Below, one piece after another: positions 33,958-42,335 of a stretch of 64,000 nucleotides of DNA. The DNA comes from Motiliproteus sp047633175. GTDB lineage: Bacteria; Pseudomonadota; Gammaproteobacteria; Pseudomonadales; Balneatricaceae. The stretch is from NCBI GenBank assembly GCA_047633175.1, contig JBLIEQ010000005.1, forward strand, positions 1 to 64,000. Reading direction: 5' to 3'. Positions within the stretch are counted from its first letter, which is position 1. Every line of letters starts with the position of its first letter. A program made the position numbers and the translations under genes. Below the pieces are notes generated by a model. That model worked only from the letters and a program-made list of their open reading frames with translations. It did no database searches and was not told the DNA's origin.

Positions 33958-35309
33958 GTTCCTTGCCACCTGAGCCATCGCCGAGCCTGCAGAAAACCCT
34001 GGGCCTGGGGTTAACCCTGGGTGTCACTCTGCTGTGGATGGTTGCCCTGGGCGGGGCGGTGCTCGTCTCACAAAGCAAACTTAATGAACTATTTGATAGC
34101 GCGCTGGCGGAAACCGCGCAACGTATCATGCCGCTCGCCGTCGTTGAAATTCTCAACAGAGAAGAGCCCGGGCTAACGCAACGTATTATGTTATTCGAGG
34201 CGCATGATGAGCCCCTCGTCTACATCGTCCGTGATGAGACCGGCGCTATTTTACTGCAATCTCATAACGCCGAACCGACCTTGTTTAATCAGGATTTGCT
34301 CAGGGGGTTCAGCTCCTCGGCGACTCACCGGTTTTATGGCGTCTGGGCGCTACAAAAAACCCTGCATATCGAGGTTGCTGAGCCGCGGAGTCAAAGACGG
34401 GCAGCCATAGGGGAGATGGTCTTAACGTTATTATGGCCATTAGTCCTGCTGATCCCCCTGTGCTTTCTAGGTACCCGGACACTGGTACGCTACAGTTTAC
34501 GCCCTATCCTGGCCTACCGTGATGAGATTGAGTCCCGCGGTAGTGGCGATCTCTCGCCGGTCCGCGTACAGGGTTTGTCGACCGAGATTCTCAGTATCGC
34601 AGAGCCGGTTAATCGTTTGCTCGATCGTTTGCGACGCGCGCTCGAGTCGGAGCGGTCGTTCACGGCGAATAGCGCCCATGAGTTACGCACGCCTATAGCC
34701 ACTGCTCTGGCGCAAATTCAGAGGCTGCAAGCCGAGGCATCGGCAGGGAAAATCCAGGACCGGGCGCTCAAGGTTGAGGCATCCCTAAGACGCTTATCCG
34801 ATTTATCAGAAAAGTTGATGCAGCTGGCCAAGGCGGAGGGGGGAGGGCTGTTATCCACCGAACAGCATGACCTAGCTCCGCTGTTGCGGCTGGTCATCGA
34901 CGAGCTGAGGCATTCGGCTGCCACAGCCGTCATCAGGCTGACGCTGCCGGAAAATGGCGGCTGTATATCCGCTATAGACCCGGATGCGTTCGCCATACTG
35001 GTGCGCAACCTGCTGGATAATGCCATCAAACATGGCGCTAAGGACCAGCCGATAGCGGTCGAACTCTCGTCTCAGGGCGAATTGATCATCGTTAACGCCG
35101 CAGCAGTTATTCCTGGCGAGACACTCGGGCAACTGCGGCGACGTTTTGTCAGATCAGATACCAGGGCGCAGGGTTCGGGGCTTGGTCTGGCCATTGCCGA
35201 TGCCATCGTCACCGGTATCGGTGCAACGATGACCCTGAATTCCCCGGCGACGGGTCGAGCGGACGGCTTTGAGGTGAGAGTCGCGTTCCCTTTAGTTATA
35301 AGGTATTAA
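33948..35309 (+). CDS. Sensor histidine kinase, QseC-like
   Basis: 453 residues. TM1 (about 20-42), a short periplasmic domain, TM2 (about 158-178), HAMP-like linker, H-box NSAHELRTPIATAL with the phospho-histidine near 244, N-box LVRNLLDNAIKHG near 352-364 and a G-box GSGLGLAIADAI near 408-419. It pairs with the overlapping response regulator. The short sensor domain resembles QseC/TctE-type kinases; the signal is unknown. Confidence 0.92.
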   Translation: MPVSSLPPEPSPSLQKTLGLGLTLGVTLLWMVALGGAVLVSQSKLNELFDSALAETAQRIMPLAVVEILNREEPGLTQRIMLFEAHDEPLVYIVRDETGAILLQSHNAEPTLFNQDLLRGFSSSATHRFYGVWALQKTLHIEVAEPRSQRRAAIGEMVLTLLWPLVLLIPLCFLGTRTLVRYSLRPILAYRDEIESRGSGDLSPVRVQGLSTEILSIAEPVNRLLDRLRRALESERSFTANSAHELRTPIATALAQIQRLQAEASAGKIQDRALKVEASLRRLSDLSEKLMQLAKAEGGGLLSTEQHDLAPLLRLVIDELRHSAATAVIRLTLPENGGCISAIDPDAFAILVRNLLDNAIKHGAKDQPIAVELSSQGELIIVNAAAVIPGETLGQLRRRFVRSDTRAQGSGLGLAIADAIVTGIGATMTLNSPATGRADGFEVRVAFPLVIRY

Positions 35310-35390
35310 CCATGGCGTAAAAGTGTCAAATGTAAGGCCTGACCCCCTCATAACCACGTATGACCCCCTTCGTAAAAGAAAAGCCAGGGG

Positions 35391-35705
35391 TTATTCGTCT
35401 ACCCAGATCCAGCGCAGAGGTTCGCCAAAATCATCGAACAGCATCTTCTTGCGTGGTCGTTTAGGGCGTTGCGTACTGCTGTCAGGCTTGGGGTTGCGGC
35501 GCGTGTCGATACTGGCAACGGCCTCGCTTACCGAGGTGCGATTGTCTCGGGGACGTTCAAACCCACCGGGGTTCAGTGAGCAGTTTCTTCCCAGGCCTGT
35601 TTCACCCTGTGTGACCTCGCTGATCACTCCGCCACGGTCGACGAATTCACGAACCTTTAGATCGATCTCGTTGCGAAGCTGGGCTTTGTCTGGACGACGT
35701 GTCAT
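35391..35705 (-). CDS. Small conserved-looking hypothetical protein
   Basis: 104 residues from the ATG at 35705; a GTG two codons earlier is possible. The N-terminal part (RNEIDLKVREFVDRGGVISE near 12-31) has an RGGxVxEV motif like that of several short gammaproteobacterial proteins including the tail of SutA. The middle is polar and apparently disordered, the C-terminus is PLRWIWVDE. I do not assign a function. It is convergent with the kinase gene. Confidence 0.6.
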   Translation of the reverse strand: MTRRPDKAQLRNEIDLKVREFVDRGGVISEVTQGETGLGRNCSLNPGGFERPRDNRTSVSEAVASIDTRRNPKPDSSTQRPKRPRKKMLFDDFGEPLRWIWVDE

Positions 35706-35868
35706 GACCACGGGGCTGACCGCTAGCGTTATAAATGACCTGCCAGTGTAGCCGATTTGAGCCCTGAGAACGACCGCTGCAGTTTATCGGACACTAGGCG
35801 GCTATAGACGTGAGTTGCGGGCCGCTAGCGATGGCATCTATGCTAACGCGTAACCAAGGAGATTTTTT

Positions 35869-36072
35869 ATGACTATCAACCAGCTGATCGAACACTCTAT
35901 TACCTGCCCCTACTGCAGCGAAGGCTTCGCTGTCCTGGTGGATGGCTCCGAACCAGATCAGGAGTATGTAGAGGATTGCCAGGTGTGCTGCCAACCCATT
36001 CTTATCAGCGTCTATCTGGATGAGGAAGACATGGCCTCGCTGAGGCTGGAGGTGAGGCGTGAAAACTACTGA
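35869..36072 (+). CDS. CPXCG-type cysteine-rich small protein
   Basis: 67 residues with two cysteine pairs, CPYC near 13-16 and CQVCC near 37-41, the pattern of the CPXCG-motif cysteine-rich protein family that probably binds zinc. The start has a clear AAGGAGA Shine-Dalgarno. Function unknown. The gene stands alone between the hypothetical gene and dauA. Confidence 0.85.
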   Translation: MTINQLIEHSITCPYCSEGFAVLVDGSEPDQEYVEDCQVCCQPILISVYLDEEDMASLRLEVRRENY

Positions 36073-36224
36073 TTTATATAGAATATTTTTCAGACATAGA
36101 CCTCAAGCTCTAGACCTTACCCAGCCTGTGGGTTTGCTTGTTCCTCCTCTCTGCTCGTACACTGGTGGCCTTAAGGATTAATGCCGGTAGGGGCTGCCTA
36201 CCTCATCATGACGGATCACCTACT

Positions 36225-37967
36225 ATGTCCCACCGACGCCATCTGACGCAGGTTAAATTCGGCAGTGCATTGCGCGAATGCTGGCGAGAGGGCTACACCC
36301 GCAAGTCGTTAAGCCAGGATCTAATAGCAGGCGTTACTGTTGGCATCATCGCGATTCCGCTGGCGATGGCGCTGGCGATCGCCTCGGGCGTGCCCCCGCA
36401 ACATGGACTCTATACCGCCATTATCGCCGGCCTGGTGATCGCGGTCAGCGGGGGATCCCGCTTCAGTGTGTCGGGGCCGACGGCGGCCTTTGTCGTTATC
36501 CTGTTTCCGATCTCCGAGCAGTTCGGCCTGAGCGGTCTGCTGATCGCCTCCATCATGGCAGGCATTATGATGGTGGGGATGGCGCTGGCCCGGCTGGGGC
36601 GGCTGATCGAATATATCCCCGAGCCGGTTACCCTGGGCTTTACCGCCGGTATCGCGGTGGTGATCGCCACTTTGCAACTTAATGATTTTTTAGGGCTGGG
36701 TATCACGGAAATGCCCGAGAACTACCTGGGCAAGCTCAGTGCTATAGGGGCGTCCCTGAACCAGATACAGGCGCCTAACCTGCTGATCGGCGGGGCAACG
36801 CTGGCGACGCTGCTGCTCTGGTCGCGACTGCGAACCTCGATCCCCGGCCATCTGCCGGCGGTGTTGTTGGGGGTGGGGCTGTCGTTATTGGCTGCTCAGC
36901 TTGGCTGGTCGGTGGATACCATAGGGTCGCGTTTCAGTTTTACCCTGCCGGATGGCAGCATCGGCCAGGGTATCCCGGCGATCCTACCGGAATTTGCCTG
37001 GCCCTGGGATCAACCGGGCCCCGACGGTGTGGCGATCGACTGGACCCTGGAACGGCTGTTTGCACTGCTGCCCGCCGCGTTCTCGATCGCGATGCTGGGG
37101 GCGATCGAATCGCTGCTGTGCGCGGTGGTCCTGGATGGCATGTCGGGCAAGCGCCATCACTCTAACGGTGAGCTGCTGGGGCAGGGGGTGGGTAACGTGA
37201 TTACGCCCTTCTTCGGTGGTATCACAGCCACGGCCGCTATCGCCCGTTCGGCGGCTAACTATAAAGCCGGTGCCGTCTCGCCGATCTCCAGTGTGACCCA
37301 TGCCCTGGTGGTACTGGTCAGCGTACTGGTTATGGCGCCCTGGCTGGCCTATATCCCTATGGCATCGATGGCAGCCCTGTTGCTGGTGGTTGCCTGGAAC
37401 ATGAGCGAGGCCCACAAGGCGGTCGATATCCTACGCAAGGCGCCGACCAGCGATATCCTGGTGCTGCTATCCTGTTTCGGCCTTACGGTGCTGGTCGATA
37501 TGGTCGTGGCGATCACCTTTGGGGTGCTGCTGGCGTCGGTGCTGTTTATGAAGGATATCGCCGGTATGACCCGAGTGTCTGATATCACCGCCGAACGCAA
37601 GCAGGTTCCTGAGCCTCTGCCCGAGGGGTGGGGCGTGTATAAGATCACCGGCCCGCTGTTTTTTGCCGCCGCAGACCGGGTCTTTAGCGAGCTGGACCTG
37701 CTGGCCAAGGGCAAGCGGGGTATTATTCTGTATATGGATGGCGTCACCATCCTCGATGTGGGCGGCCTGTCAGCGATGCAAAAACTGATGGACGCCTGGG
37801 GCGATCAGGGTATTCAGGTGGTGGTGGCTGATCTGCAGTTTCAGCCGCTCAGGACCGTTGCGCGCGCTAAGATTCAGCCGCAACCGGGACGGCTGCTGTT
37901 TTCATCGACACTGGCTGCCGCGTTGGCGCTGGCCGCCAACCCGGCCCCACAGAGTCTGCCAGAGTAA
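36225..37967 (+). CDS. dauA: SulP-family anion transporter, DauA-like
   Basis: 580 residues from the ATG at 36225 (MSHRRHL); a longer frame from 36138 looks like leader sequence. About 11-12 membrane helices (45-435) are followed by a STAS domain (about 455-560; LYMDGVTILDVGGLSAMQKL). Blocks such as GGSRFSVSGPTAAFVVIL, LGAIESLLCAVVLDGM and FQPLRTVARAKIQP follow E. coli DauA, an aerobic C4-dicarboxylate transporter, more closely than sulfate carriers. Substrate is inferred from that resemblance. A 14-bp tandem repeat follows the stop. Confidence 0.9.
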   Translation: MSHRRHLTQVKFGSALRECWREGYTRKSLSQDLIAGVTVGIIAIPLAMALAIASGVPPQHGLYTAIIAGLVIAVSGGSRFSVSGPTAAFVVILFPISEQFGLSGLLIASIMAGIMMVGMALARLGRLIEYIPEPVTLGFTAGIAVVIATLQLNDFLGLGITEMPENYLGKLSAIGASLNQIQAPNLLIGGATLATLLLWSRLRTSIPGHLPAVLLGVGLSLLAAQLGWSVDTIGSRFSFTLPDGSIGQGIPAILPEFAWPWDQPGPDGVAIDWTLERLFALLPAAFSIAMLGAIESLLCAVVLDGMSGKRHHSNGELLGQGVGNVITPFFGGITATAAIARSAANYKAGAVSPISSVTHALVVLVSVLVMAPWLAYIPMASMAALLLVVAWNMSEAHKAVDILRKAPTSDILVLLSCFGLTVLVDMVVAITFGVLLASVLFMKDIAGMTRVSDITAERKQVPEPLPEGWGVYKITGPLFFAAADRVFSELDLLAKGKRGIILYMDGVTILDVGGLSAMQKLMDAWGDQGIQVVVADLQFQPLRTVARAKIQPQPGRLLFSSTLAAALALAANPAPQSLPE

Positions 37968-38033
37968 TGACTACTGGTTAATGGCTACTAGTTAATTGCT
38001 GCTGGTTAATGACTATTGGTTAATTACTACAGG
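37968..38033 (+). repeat. 14-bp imperfect tandem repeat
   Basis: Units TGACTACTGGTTAA, TGGCTACTAGTTAA, TTGCTGCTGGTTAA, TGACTATTGGTTAA plus a partial fifth, directly after the dauA stop codon. The units carry TAA and TGA stops in several frames. Confidence 0.85.
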
Positions 38034-38056
38034 CTATTGAATCGGAGACTTCCTCT

Positions 38057-39193
38057 ATGCGCTATCTGCGATCTGTCGGTTGGATACTGCTGTTCGGTCT
38101 GAGCCCTTTCTGCGGCGGCAGTGAACTGCTGCGAGGCCAGCACAACGGTGTCTCCTACGTGCTCGAACAGTTAACCGAGGGTCTCGGTGTCCCCTGGGGC
38201 ATGGCCTTTATAGGGCCTGACCAGCTGTTAGTCACCGAGCGCGCGGGAGCTGTTGTTCTGATCAATACCGACACCGGAGCGCAATCCAAGGTGTCTGGTG
38301 CGCCAGCGGTATCGGCTTCTGGGCTGTTGGCTTCTGGGCAAGGAGGGCTCCTGGATGTCGCCGTGCCACCCGATTATCAGCCCGGTGACTGGATCTACGT
38401 TACCTACAGCAAAGAGGTCGATGGCCAGGGTGCGACAACCCTGGCCCGCGCCAGACTGCAAGACAGCGAACTCAGGGGCTGGACGGATCTGCTGGTCACC
38501 CGATCAACAACCGCTAAGACCCGCCATTACGGCAGCCGTATCGCCTTCGATAATGAGGGTTTTGTCTATTTTGGCGTCGGTGATCGCGGAGTTCGTCCAA
38601 ACGGCCAGGATCTGACCACTCATGCCGGGTCTATTTTACGTCTTCATCGAGATGGCCGAGTCCCCGACGACAATCCCTTCGTTGGCCGTAGCGACGCCCT
38701 GCCTGAGATCTGGAGTTACGGCCACCGCAATCCTCAGGGTCTGGCATTCGATCAGCAGTACAACCGGTTGTGGGAGGTCGAACACGGGCCCCGTGGTGGA
38801 GACGAGATTAATTTGATCAAAGCGGGGCGAAATTATGGCTGGCCCGTTGTTTCTTTCGGCAAGGAGTACTGGGGGCCCATCAGTGTCGGAGAGGGCACGT
38901 ATAAAGCGGGCATGGCGCCGCCGGTAAAAGTATATATTCCCTCGATCGCGCCCGGCAGTCTGCTGCTGTACAGCGGTGCCGCCTTTCCCGCCTGGCGTGG
39001 GCAGCTGTTCGCCGGCGCCCTGAAGTTGACCCATCTGAACCTTATACCGCTCGATGCCGAGGGCCGGCCAGGGGAGGAGTCCCGACTGTTCGGCGAGCTT
39101 GGCGAGCGCATTCGGGCACTGGTCCAGAGCCCTGAAGGCTGGCTTTATCTGTCGACCGATAGTGGCAAGATCTTACGCCTCAGGCCGCAGTGA
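38057..39193 (+). CDS. PQQ-dependent aldose sugar dehydrogenase-like protein (YliI type)
   Basis: 378 residues with a signal peptide of about 22 residues and a six-bladed propeller of the glucose/sorbosone dehydrogenase family. Conserved blocks: LTEGLGVPWGMAFIGPDQLLVTER near 36-59, a HYGSRIAFD near 156-164, IWSYGHRNPQGLAFD near 219-233 and WEVEHGPRGGDEIN near 239-252. It would oxidise aldose sugars in the periplasm with PQQ. No pqq biosynthesis genes are in the window. Confidence 0.9.
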   Translation: MRYLRSVGWILLFGLSPFCGGSELLRGQHNGVSYVLEQLTEGLGVPWGMAFIGPDQLLVTERAGAVVLINTDTGAQSKVSGAPAVSASGLLASGQGGLLDVAVPPDYQPGDWIYVTYSKEVDGQGATTLARARLQDSELRGWTDLLVTRSTTAKTRHYGSRIAFDNEGFVYFGVGDRGVRPNGQDLTTHAGSILRLHRDGRVPDDNPFVGRSDALPEIWSYGHRNPQGLAFDQQYNRLWEVEHGPRGGDEINLIKAGRNYGWPVVSFGKEYWGPISVGEGTYKAGMAPPVKVYIPSIAPGSLLLYSGAAFPAWRGQLFAGALKLTHLNLIPLDAEGRPGEESRLFGELGERIRALVQSPEGWLYLSTDSGKILRLRPQ

Positions 39194-39230
39194 CGGGGAT
39201 TTTCAGATAACGAAGTAGGGAGAAGAGGTC

Positions 39231-39416
39231 AAAAGATCGCCTGCAGGCAGGCAGCTGAAGGCTCCTGCAACAACTGCACTTCCCACGTCCCTGTGGGTCG
39301 GCTCCCACAAGGGGGTGTTTCTTTTGTGGGTTGGCAGCTGAAGGCTCTACAAAAAGAGCGTCAGGTTAAAGCCTAACCCACAAAGCCCATCCCTGTAGCT
39401 CGGGCTTCAGCCTGAC
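39231..39416. repeat. Mixed repeat cluster upstream of yceH
   Basis: An inverted copy of GCCTGCAGGCGATCTTTTGA (39231-39250), followed by GGCAGCTGAAGGCTCCTGCAA (also near 242), a GTTAGGC/GCCTAAC-type REP half near 39358-39380, and a REP with a CGGGCTTCAGCCTG core at 39395-39416. The REP stands about 50 bp ahead of the yceH start. Confidence 0.65.
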
Positions 39417-39468
39417 ATATCGGGTATATTGATCTTCCGTTATAGCTATAAGGAATCTCTTTGTGGAT

Positions 39469-40146
39469 ATGGATTTAACCCAGAATCAGATCCGGGTGCT
39501 CGGCAGCCTGATTGAAAAAGAGGTCACCACCCCCGACCAATACCCGTTGTCTCTGAACGCCCTGCTGTTGGCCTGTAATCAAAAGAGTAACAGGGATCCG
39601 GTGCTCGAGCTGACTGAATCCGAGGTGCAGCAGACGCTCGATGAGTTGACAAAAAAACATCTGCTTCGGGAGGCGTCGGGATCTGGCAGTCGTGTCGTCA
39701 AGTATTACCACCGCTTCTGTAATACCGAATTTGGTGAGCTGCAGCTCAAAGAGCAGGAGCTGGGTATTCTCGCGGTGCTATTCCTGCGAGGCCCCCAGAC
39801 GCCGGGAGAGCTGCGCAGCCGTACCCAGCGCTTATGTCAGTTTACCGATGTCCAGGAGGTGGAGGCCGTTTTAGCGCTGCTGAGTCAGCGCGTCGATGGC
39901 CCCTTCGTCGCCCGTCTGCCCCGCGAGCCCGGTAAGCGGGATTGCCGATATGCTCAGCTGTTTAGTGGCGAAGTCGAGGCAGAAGTCGAGGTAGAGGCCT
40001 TGGAATATACCGCAAGCCCGCTGCCTGCGAGAGTCTCTAAACCAGCGGTGGATATGGATCGGTTGGCTCTGCTGGAATCTGAGGTGGCAACGCTGCGGCA
40101 GGAGCTGGCCGAGGTTAAGGCGATGCTCGAGGAGTTATTGGCTTAA
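39469..40146 (+). CDS. YceH-family (DUF480) protein
   Basis: 225 residues from ATG at 39469; a GTG at 39463 is equally usable after AAGGAATCT. The DUF480 hallmarks are clear: IRVLGSLIEKEVTTPDQYPLSLNALLLACNQKSNRDPV near the start and ELGILAVLFLRGPQTPGELRSR near 97-118. It has two winged-helix-like domains and a C-terminal coiled coil (about 195-225). Function is not established. Its last 12 bases overlap the 3' end of the convergent exporter gene. Confidence 0.93.
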   Translation: MDLTQNQIRVLGSLIEKEVTTPDQYPLSLNALLLACNQKSNRDPVLELTESEVQQTLDELTKKHLLREASGSGSRVVKYYHRFCNTEFGELQLKEQELGILAVLFLRGPQTPGELRSRTQRLCQFTDVQEVEAVLALLSQRVDGPFVARLPREPGKRDCRYAQLFSGEVEAEVEVEALEYTASPLPARVSKPAVDMDRLALLESEVATLRQELAEVKAMLEELLA

Positions 40147-40911
40147 ATAAACATCGTAGAAAAAATACAGGGTAATGCAGCAGCTGGCGCTGATAACGAA
40201 GAGTCTGACCTGCTGCTGGGGGAGTTGGCGCGAGATATGGGCCGCGACATAGCCACCCACCAGCGTTCCCAGCAGGACGATACCGCCTTCATACCAGACG
40301 ATGATACCGTTGAACATAAAGACCACAATGGCGATCAACGAGACCGTCGTCGAGATCAGCAGCTTCAGGCCGTTCATGGTGTTGATATTGGTGTATCCGG
40401 CCAGGGCAAGATAGCTTAGGGAGATAATGCCGAGTCCAGCGTTGAAAAACCCGCCGTAAATGCAGACCCCCAAAAGCAAGAGCAGCAACAGCGCCACACC
40501 TGCGGCAGAGGCGTGGCGGTGGCGCGGCGCGAGCTGTTTGAGCAGGCCATTGACCCGCCCTCCAAAGATAAACAGTCCGGTGGCGAATAACAGCAACCAG
40601 GGGATCGCCTGGCGAAACAGGGCCTCGGGTGTCTGCAGCAGCAGCCAGGCACCGAGGATACCGCCGCCCAGGCTGACCAGGATAAGACGTGGCAGCTCCT
40701 GTTTATGGGCGTACAGGTCTTTGCGCAACGCATAGGCACCGCTCATATAGCCGGCGCAGGAGGCGAAGGTGTTGGTGGCATTGGCGCTGATCGGTGGTAT
40801 GCCCACAAACAACAACGCAGGGAAGGTGATAAAACTGCCTCCGCCTGCGATAGAGTTAAGAACACCGCCAAACAGGCCAGCAGTAAAAAGAAAAAACAGT
40901 TCAAAAAGCAT
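40135..40911 (-). CDS. TauE/SafE-family sulfite exporter-like membrane protein
   Basis: 258 residues from the ATG at 40911 (MLFELFFLFTAGLFGG); the longer frame to 40959 is less likely. Eight hydrophobic helices and the family motif GGVLNSIAGGGSFITFPALL near 15-34, with ISANATNTFA near 43-52. TauE/SafE proteins export sulfite, sulfoacetate or related organosulfur anions; the substrate here is unknown. The gene overlaps the end of yceH by 12 nt, tail to tail. Confidence 0.9.
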   Translation of the reverse strand: MLFELFFLFTAGLFGGVLNSIAGGGSFITFPALLFVGIPPISANATNTFASCAGYMSGAYALRKDLYAHKQELPRLILVSLGGGILGAWLLLQTPEALFRQAIPWLLLFATGLFIFGGRVNGLLKQLAPRHRHASAAGVALLLLLLLGVCIYGGFFNAGLGIISLSYLALAGYTNINTMNGLKLLISTTVSLIAIVVFMFNGIIVWYEGGIVLLGTLVGGYVAAHISRQLPQQQVRLFVISASCCITLYFFYDVYLSQ

Positions 40912-40985
40912 GGTTAACCAGGGGCAGGTGGACAGCGGTTCTCGCGATGAGCCTAACACAGTCCCTTTAAAAAACGTTAAGGCAG

Positions 40986-41002
40986 AAGGGGACAGTCCCC
41001 TT
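40986..41002 (+). promoter_or_regulatory. Tight hairpin just upstream of the tpm Shine-Dalgarno
   Basis: AAGGGGAC-A-GTCCCCTT, a near-perfect 17-base palindrome ending four bases before AAAGGAGAG of tpm. It could affect tpm translation or be part of a repeat of the GGGGACAGTCCCC kind. Confidence 0.5.
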
Positions 41003-41019
41003 TACAAAGGAGAGAGACC

Positions 41020-41721
41020 ATGGACGCGAATTTTTGGCATCAGCGCTGGCAGCATCAGCAGATCGCATTTCATCAGCAGCTGGTCAATCCACTGTTAAGT
41101 CGTTACTGGCCGGCGCTGGGTTTGCAGCCCGGTGCGCCTGTGTTAGTACCGCTGTGCGGGAAATCGCTGGACATGCTTTGGTTGCTTGACCAGGGCCATC
41201 CACTGGTCGGCGTTGAGCTGAGCAAGTTGGCGGTGGAGACGTTTTTTGAGGAGAACAGCCTGCAGCCCTCAGCGTGCCAGCAGGGCGCTCTGCAGGGCTG
41301 GAAGGTCGATGAGTTAACCCTGCTATGCGGCGATTTTTTCGCGCTAACGCCGGGCTCAGAGGGCAGGGCAGAGGACGGGACAGAAAGTGGATCAGAGGAA
41401 GGCTTTGCCGCGATCTATGACCGTGCAGCGCTGATCGCCTTGCCGCCATCGATGCGCGATGCCTATATCGATAAGCTGGTCAGCCTGTTGCGTCCGGATG
41501 GCCAGATCCTGCTGATCACGCTGGAGTATCCCCCTGAAGAGCGCCAAGGGCCACCGTTCTCGATCTCTGAGGCGGAGGTGGTTGCACGCTTTTCTGAGCG
41601 TTTCAGTATCGAAAAACTCGATAGCGAAGTCCTGACGCGTGCGAGTGCTGATTTCAGCCGACGCGGACTTCTAGGCTCGCAAGAGACGGTCTTTAGGTTG
41701 AGGCGGATCGAAAATTCCTGA
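41020..41721 (+). CDS. tpm: Thiopurine S-methyltransferase
   Basis: 233 residues matching bacterial TPMT: MDANFWHQRWQHQQIAFHQ start, VLVPLCGKSLDMLWLLDQGH near 41-60 (SAM-binding), VGVELSKLAVETFF near 63-76, and YDRAALIALPPSMRDAYI near 133-150. These enzymes methylate thiopurines and, in bacteria, can methylate selenium and tellurium compounds. Start supported by AAAGGAGAGAGACC. A polar insertion (SEGRAEDGTESGSEEG near 112-127) is longer than usual. Confidence 0.94.
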   Translation: MDANFWHQRWQHQQIAFHQQLVNPLLSRYWPALGLQPGAPVLVPLCGKSLDMLWLLDQGHPLVGVELSKLAVETFFEENSLQPSACQQGALQGWKVDELTLLCGDFFALTPGSEGRAEDGTESGSEEGFAAIYDRAALIALPPSMRDAYIDKLVSLLRPDGQILLITLEYPPEERQGPPFSISEAEVVARFSERFSIEKLDSEVLTRASADFSRRGLLGSQETVFRLRRIENS

Positions 41722-41774
41722 AACGCCGCTGTTTAGCCGGTAATGCTGTTTAGCCGGAAAATTATAGCCATATA

Positions 41775-41814
41775 CCGCCGCGGGGATGTTCCCCGGCGGG
41801 GAACCGGTTATAAT
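41775..41814 (+). promoter_or_regulatory. GC-rich hairpin and TATAAT upstream of fmdB-aspS
   Basis: CCGCCG(C)GGGGA-TGT-TCCCCGGCGG forms a stem with one bulge (41775-41800) and is followed by TATAAT at 41809-41814, 38 bp ahead of the fmdB start. I see no good -35, so promoter assignment is tentative. Confidence 0.4.
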
Positions 41815-41851
41815 CCCCCGTTTGTATTATCACTGTGAGATTTGGTAAACG

Positions 41852-42157
41852 ATGCCTATCTATGAATATCAGTGTGGTGAATGTGACCACCGACTCGAAG
41901 CACTGCAGAAGATGAGCGAGCAGCCCTTAACCGAGTGTCCGGCATGCACCAAGCCTGCCTTGAATAAGTTGATTTCGGCGGCAGGATTCCGACTTTCGGG
42001 CAGTGGTTGGTACCAGACCGATTCTAAGGCCGGTGCCAAGAAGAGCGCCGGCACTGAGGGCGCGTCCGCCAATACGAAAACTGCAAAACCGGCTGCGGCC
42101 GCAAGCGGCACGGCCAATAAAGACTCTGCGACCCCTAAAGCCGCCGCCAGCGACTAG
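41852..42157 (+). CDS. FmdB-family zinc-ribbon protein
   Basis: 101 residues. The N-terminal zinc ribbon MPIYEYQCGECDHRLEALQK carries CxxC near 8-11 and a second CxxC (ECPACTK near 33-39), then the FRLSGSGWYQTD motif. The C-terminal third is an alanine/lysine-rich disordered tail. This family commonly precedes aspS in gammaproteobacteria and is sometimes linked to regulation of amidase or formamidase genes; the actual role is unclear. 178 nt separate it from aspS. Confidence 0.9.
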   Translation: MPIYEYQCGECDHRLEALQKMSEQPLTECPACTKPALNKLISAAGFRLSGSGWYQTDSKAGAKKSAGTEGASANTKTAKPAAAASGTANKDSATPKAAASD

Positions 42158-42335
42158 CACCTGGCGCTGTCCACAGCGCCTCGTCCATGCGGGGGGCTGT
42201 GGTTTTACCGGATAAAAAGCGGATAAGAATTAAACAGATCGATGCTTTCGCCGTTCAGCTCTTTAGAGTGCGACCTTTTATCGGCTTCGCTGGGCGTTAA
42301 TTTATTTTTTAGTATTCAGATAACAGGAACCGTCT

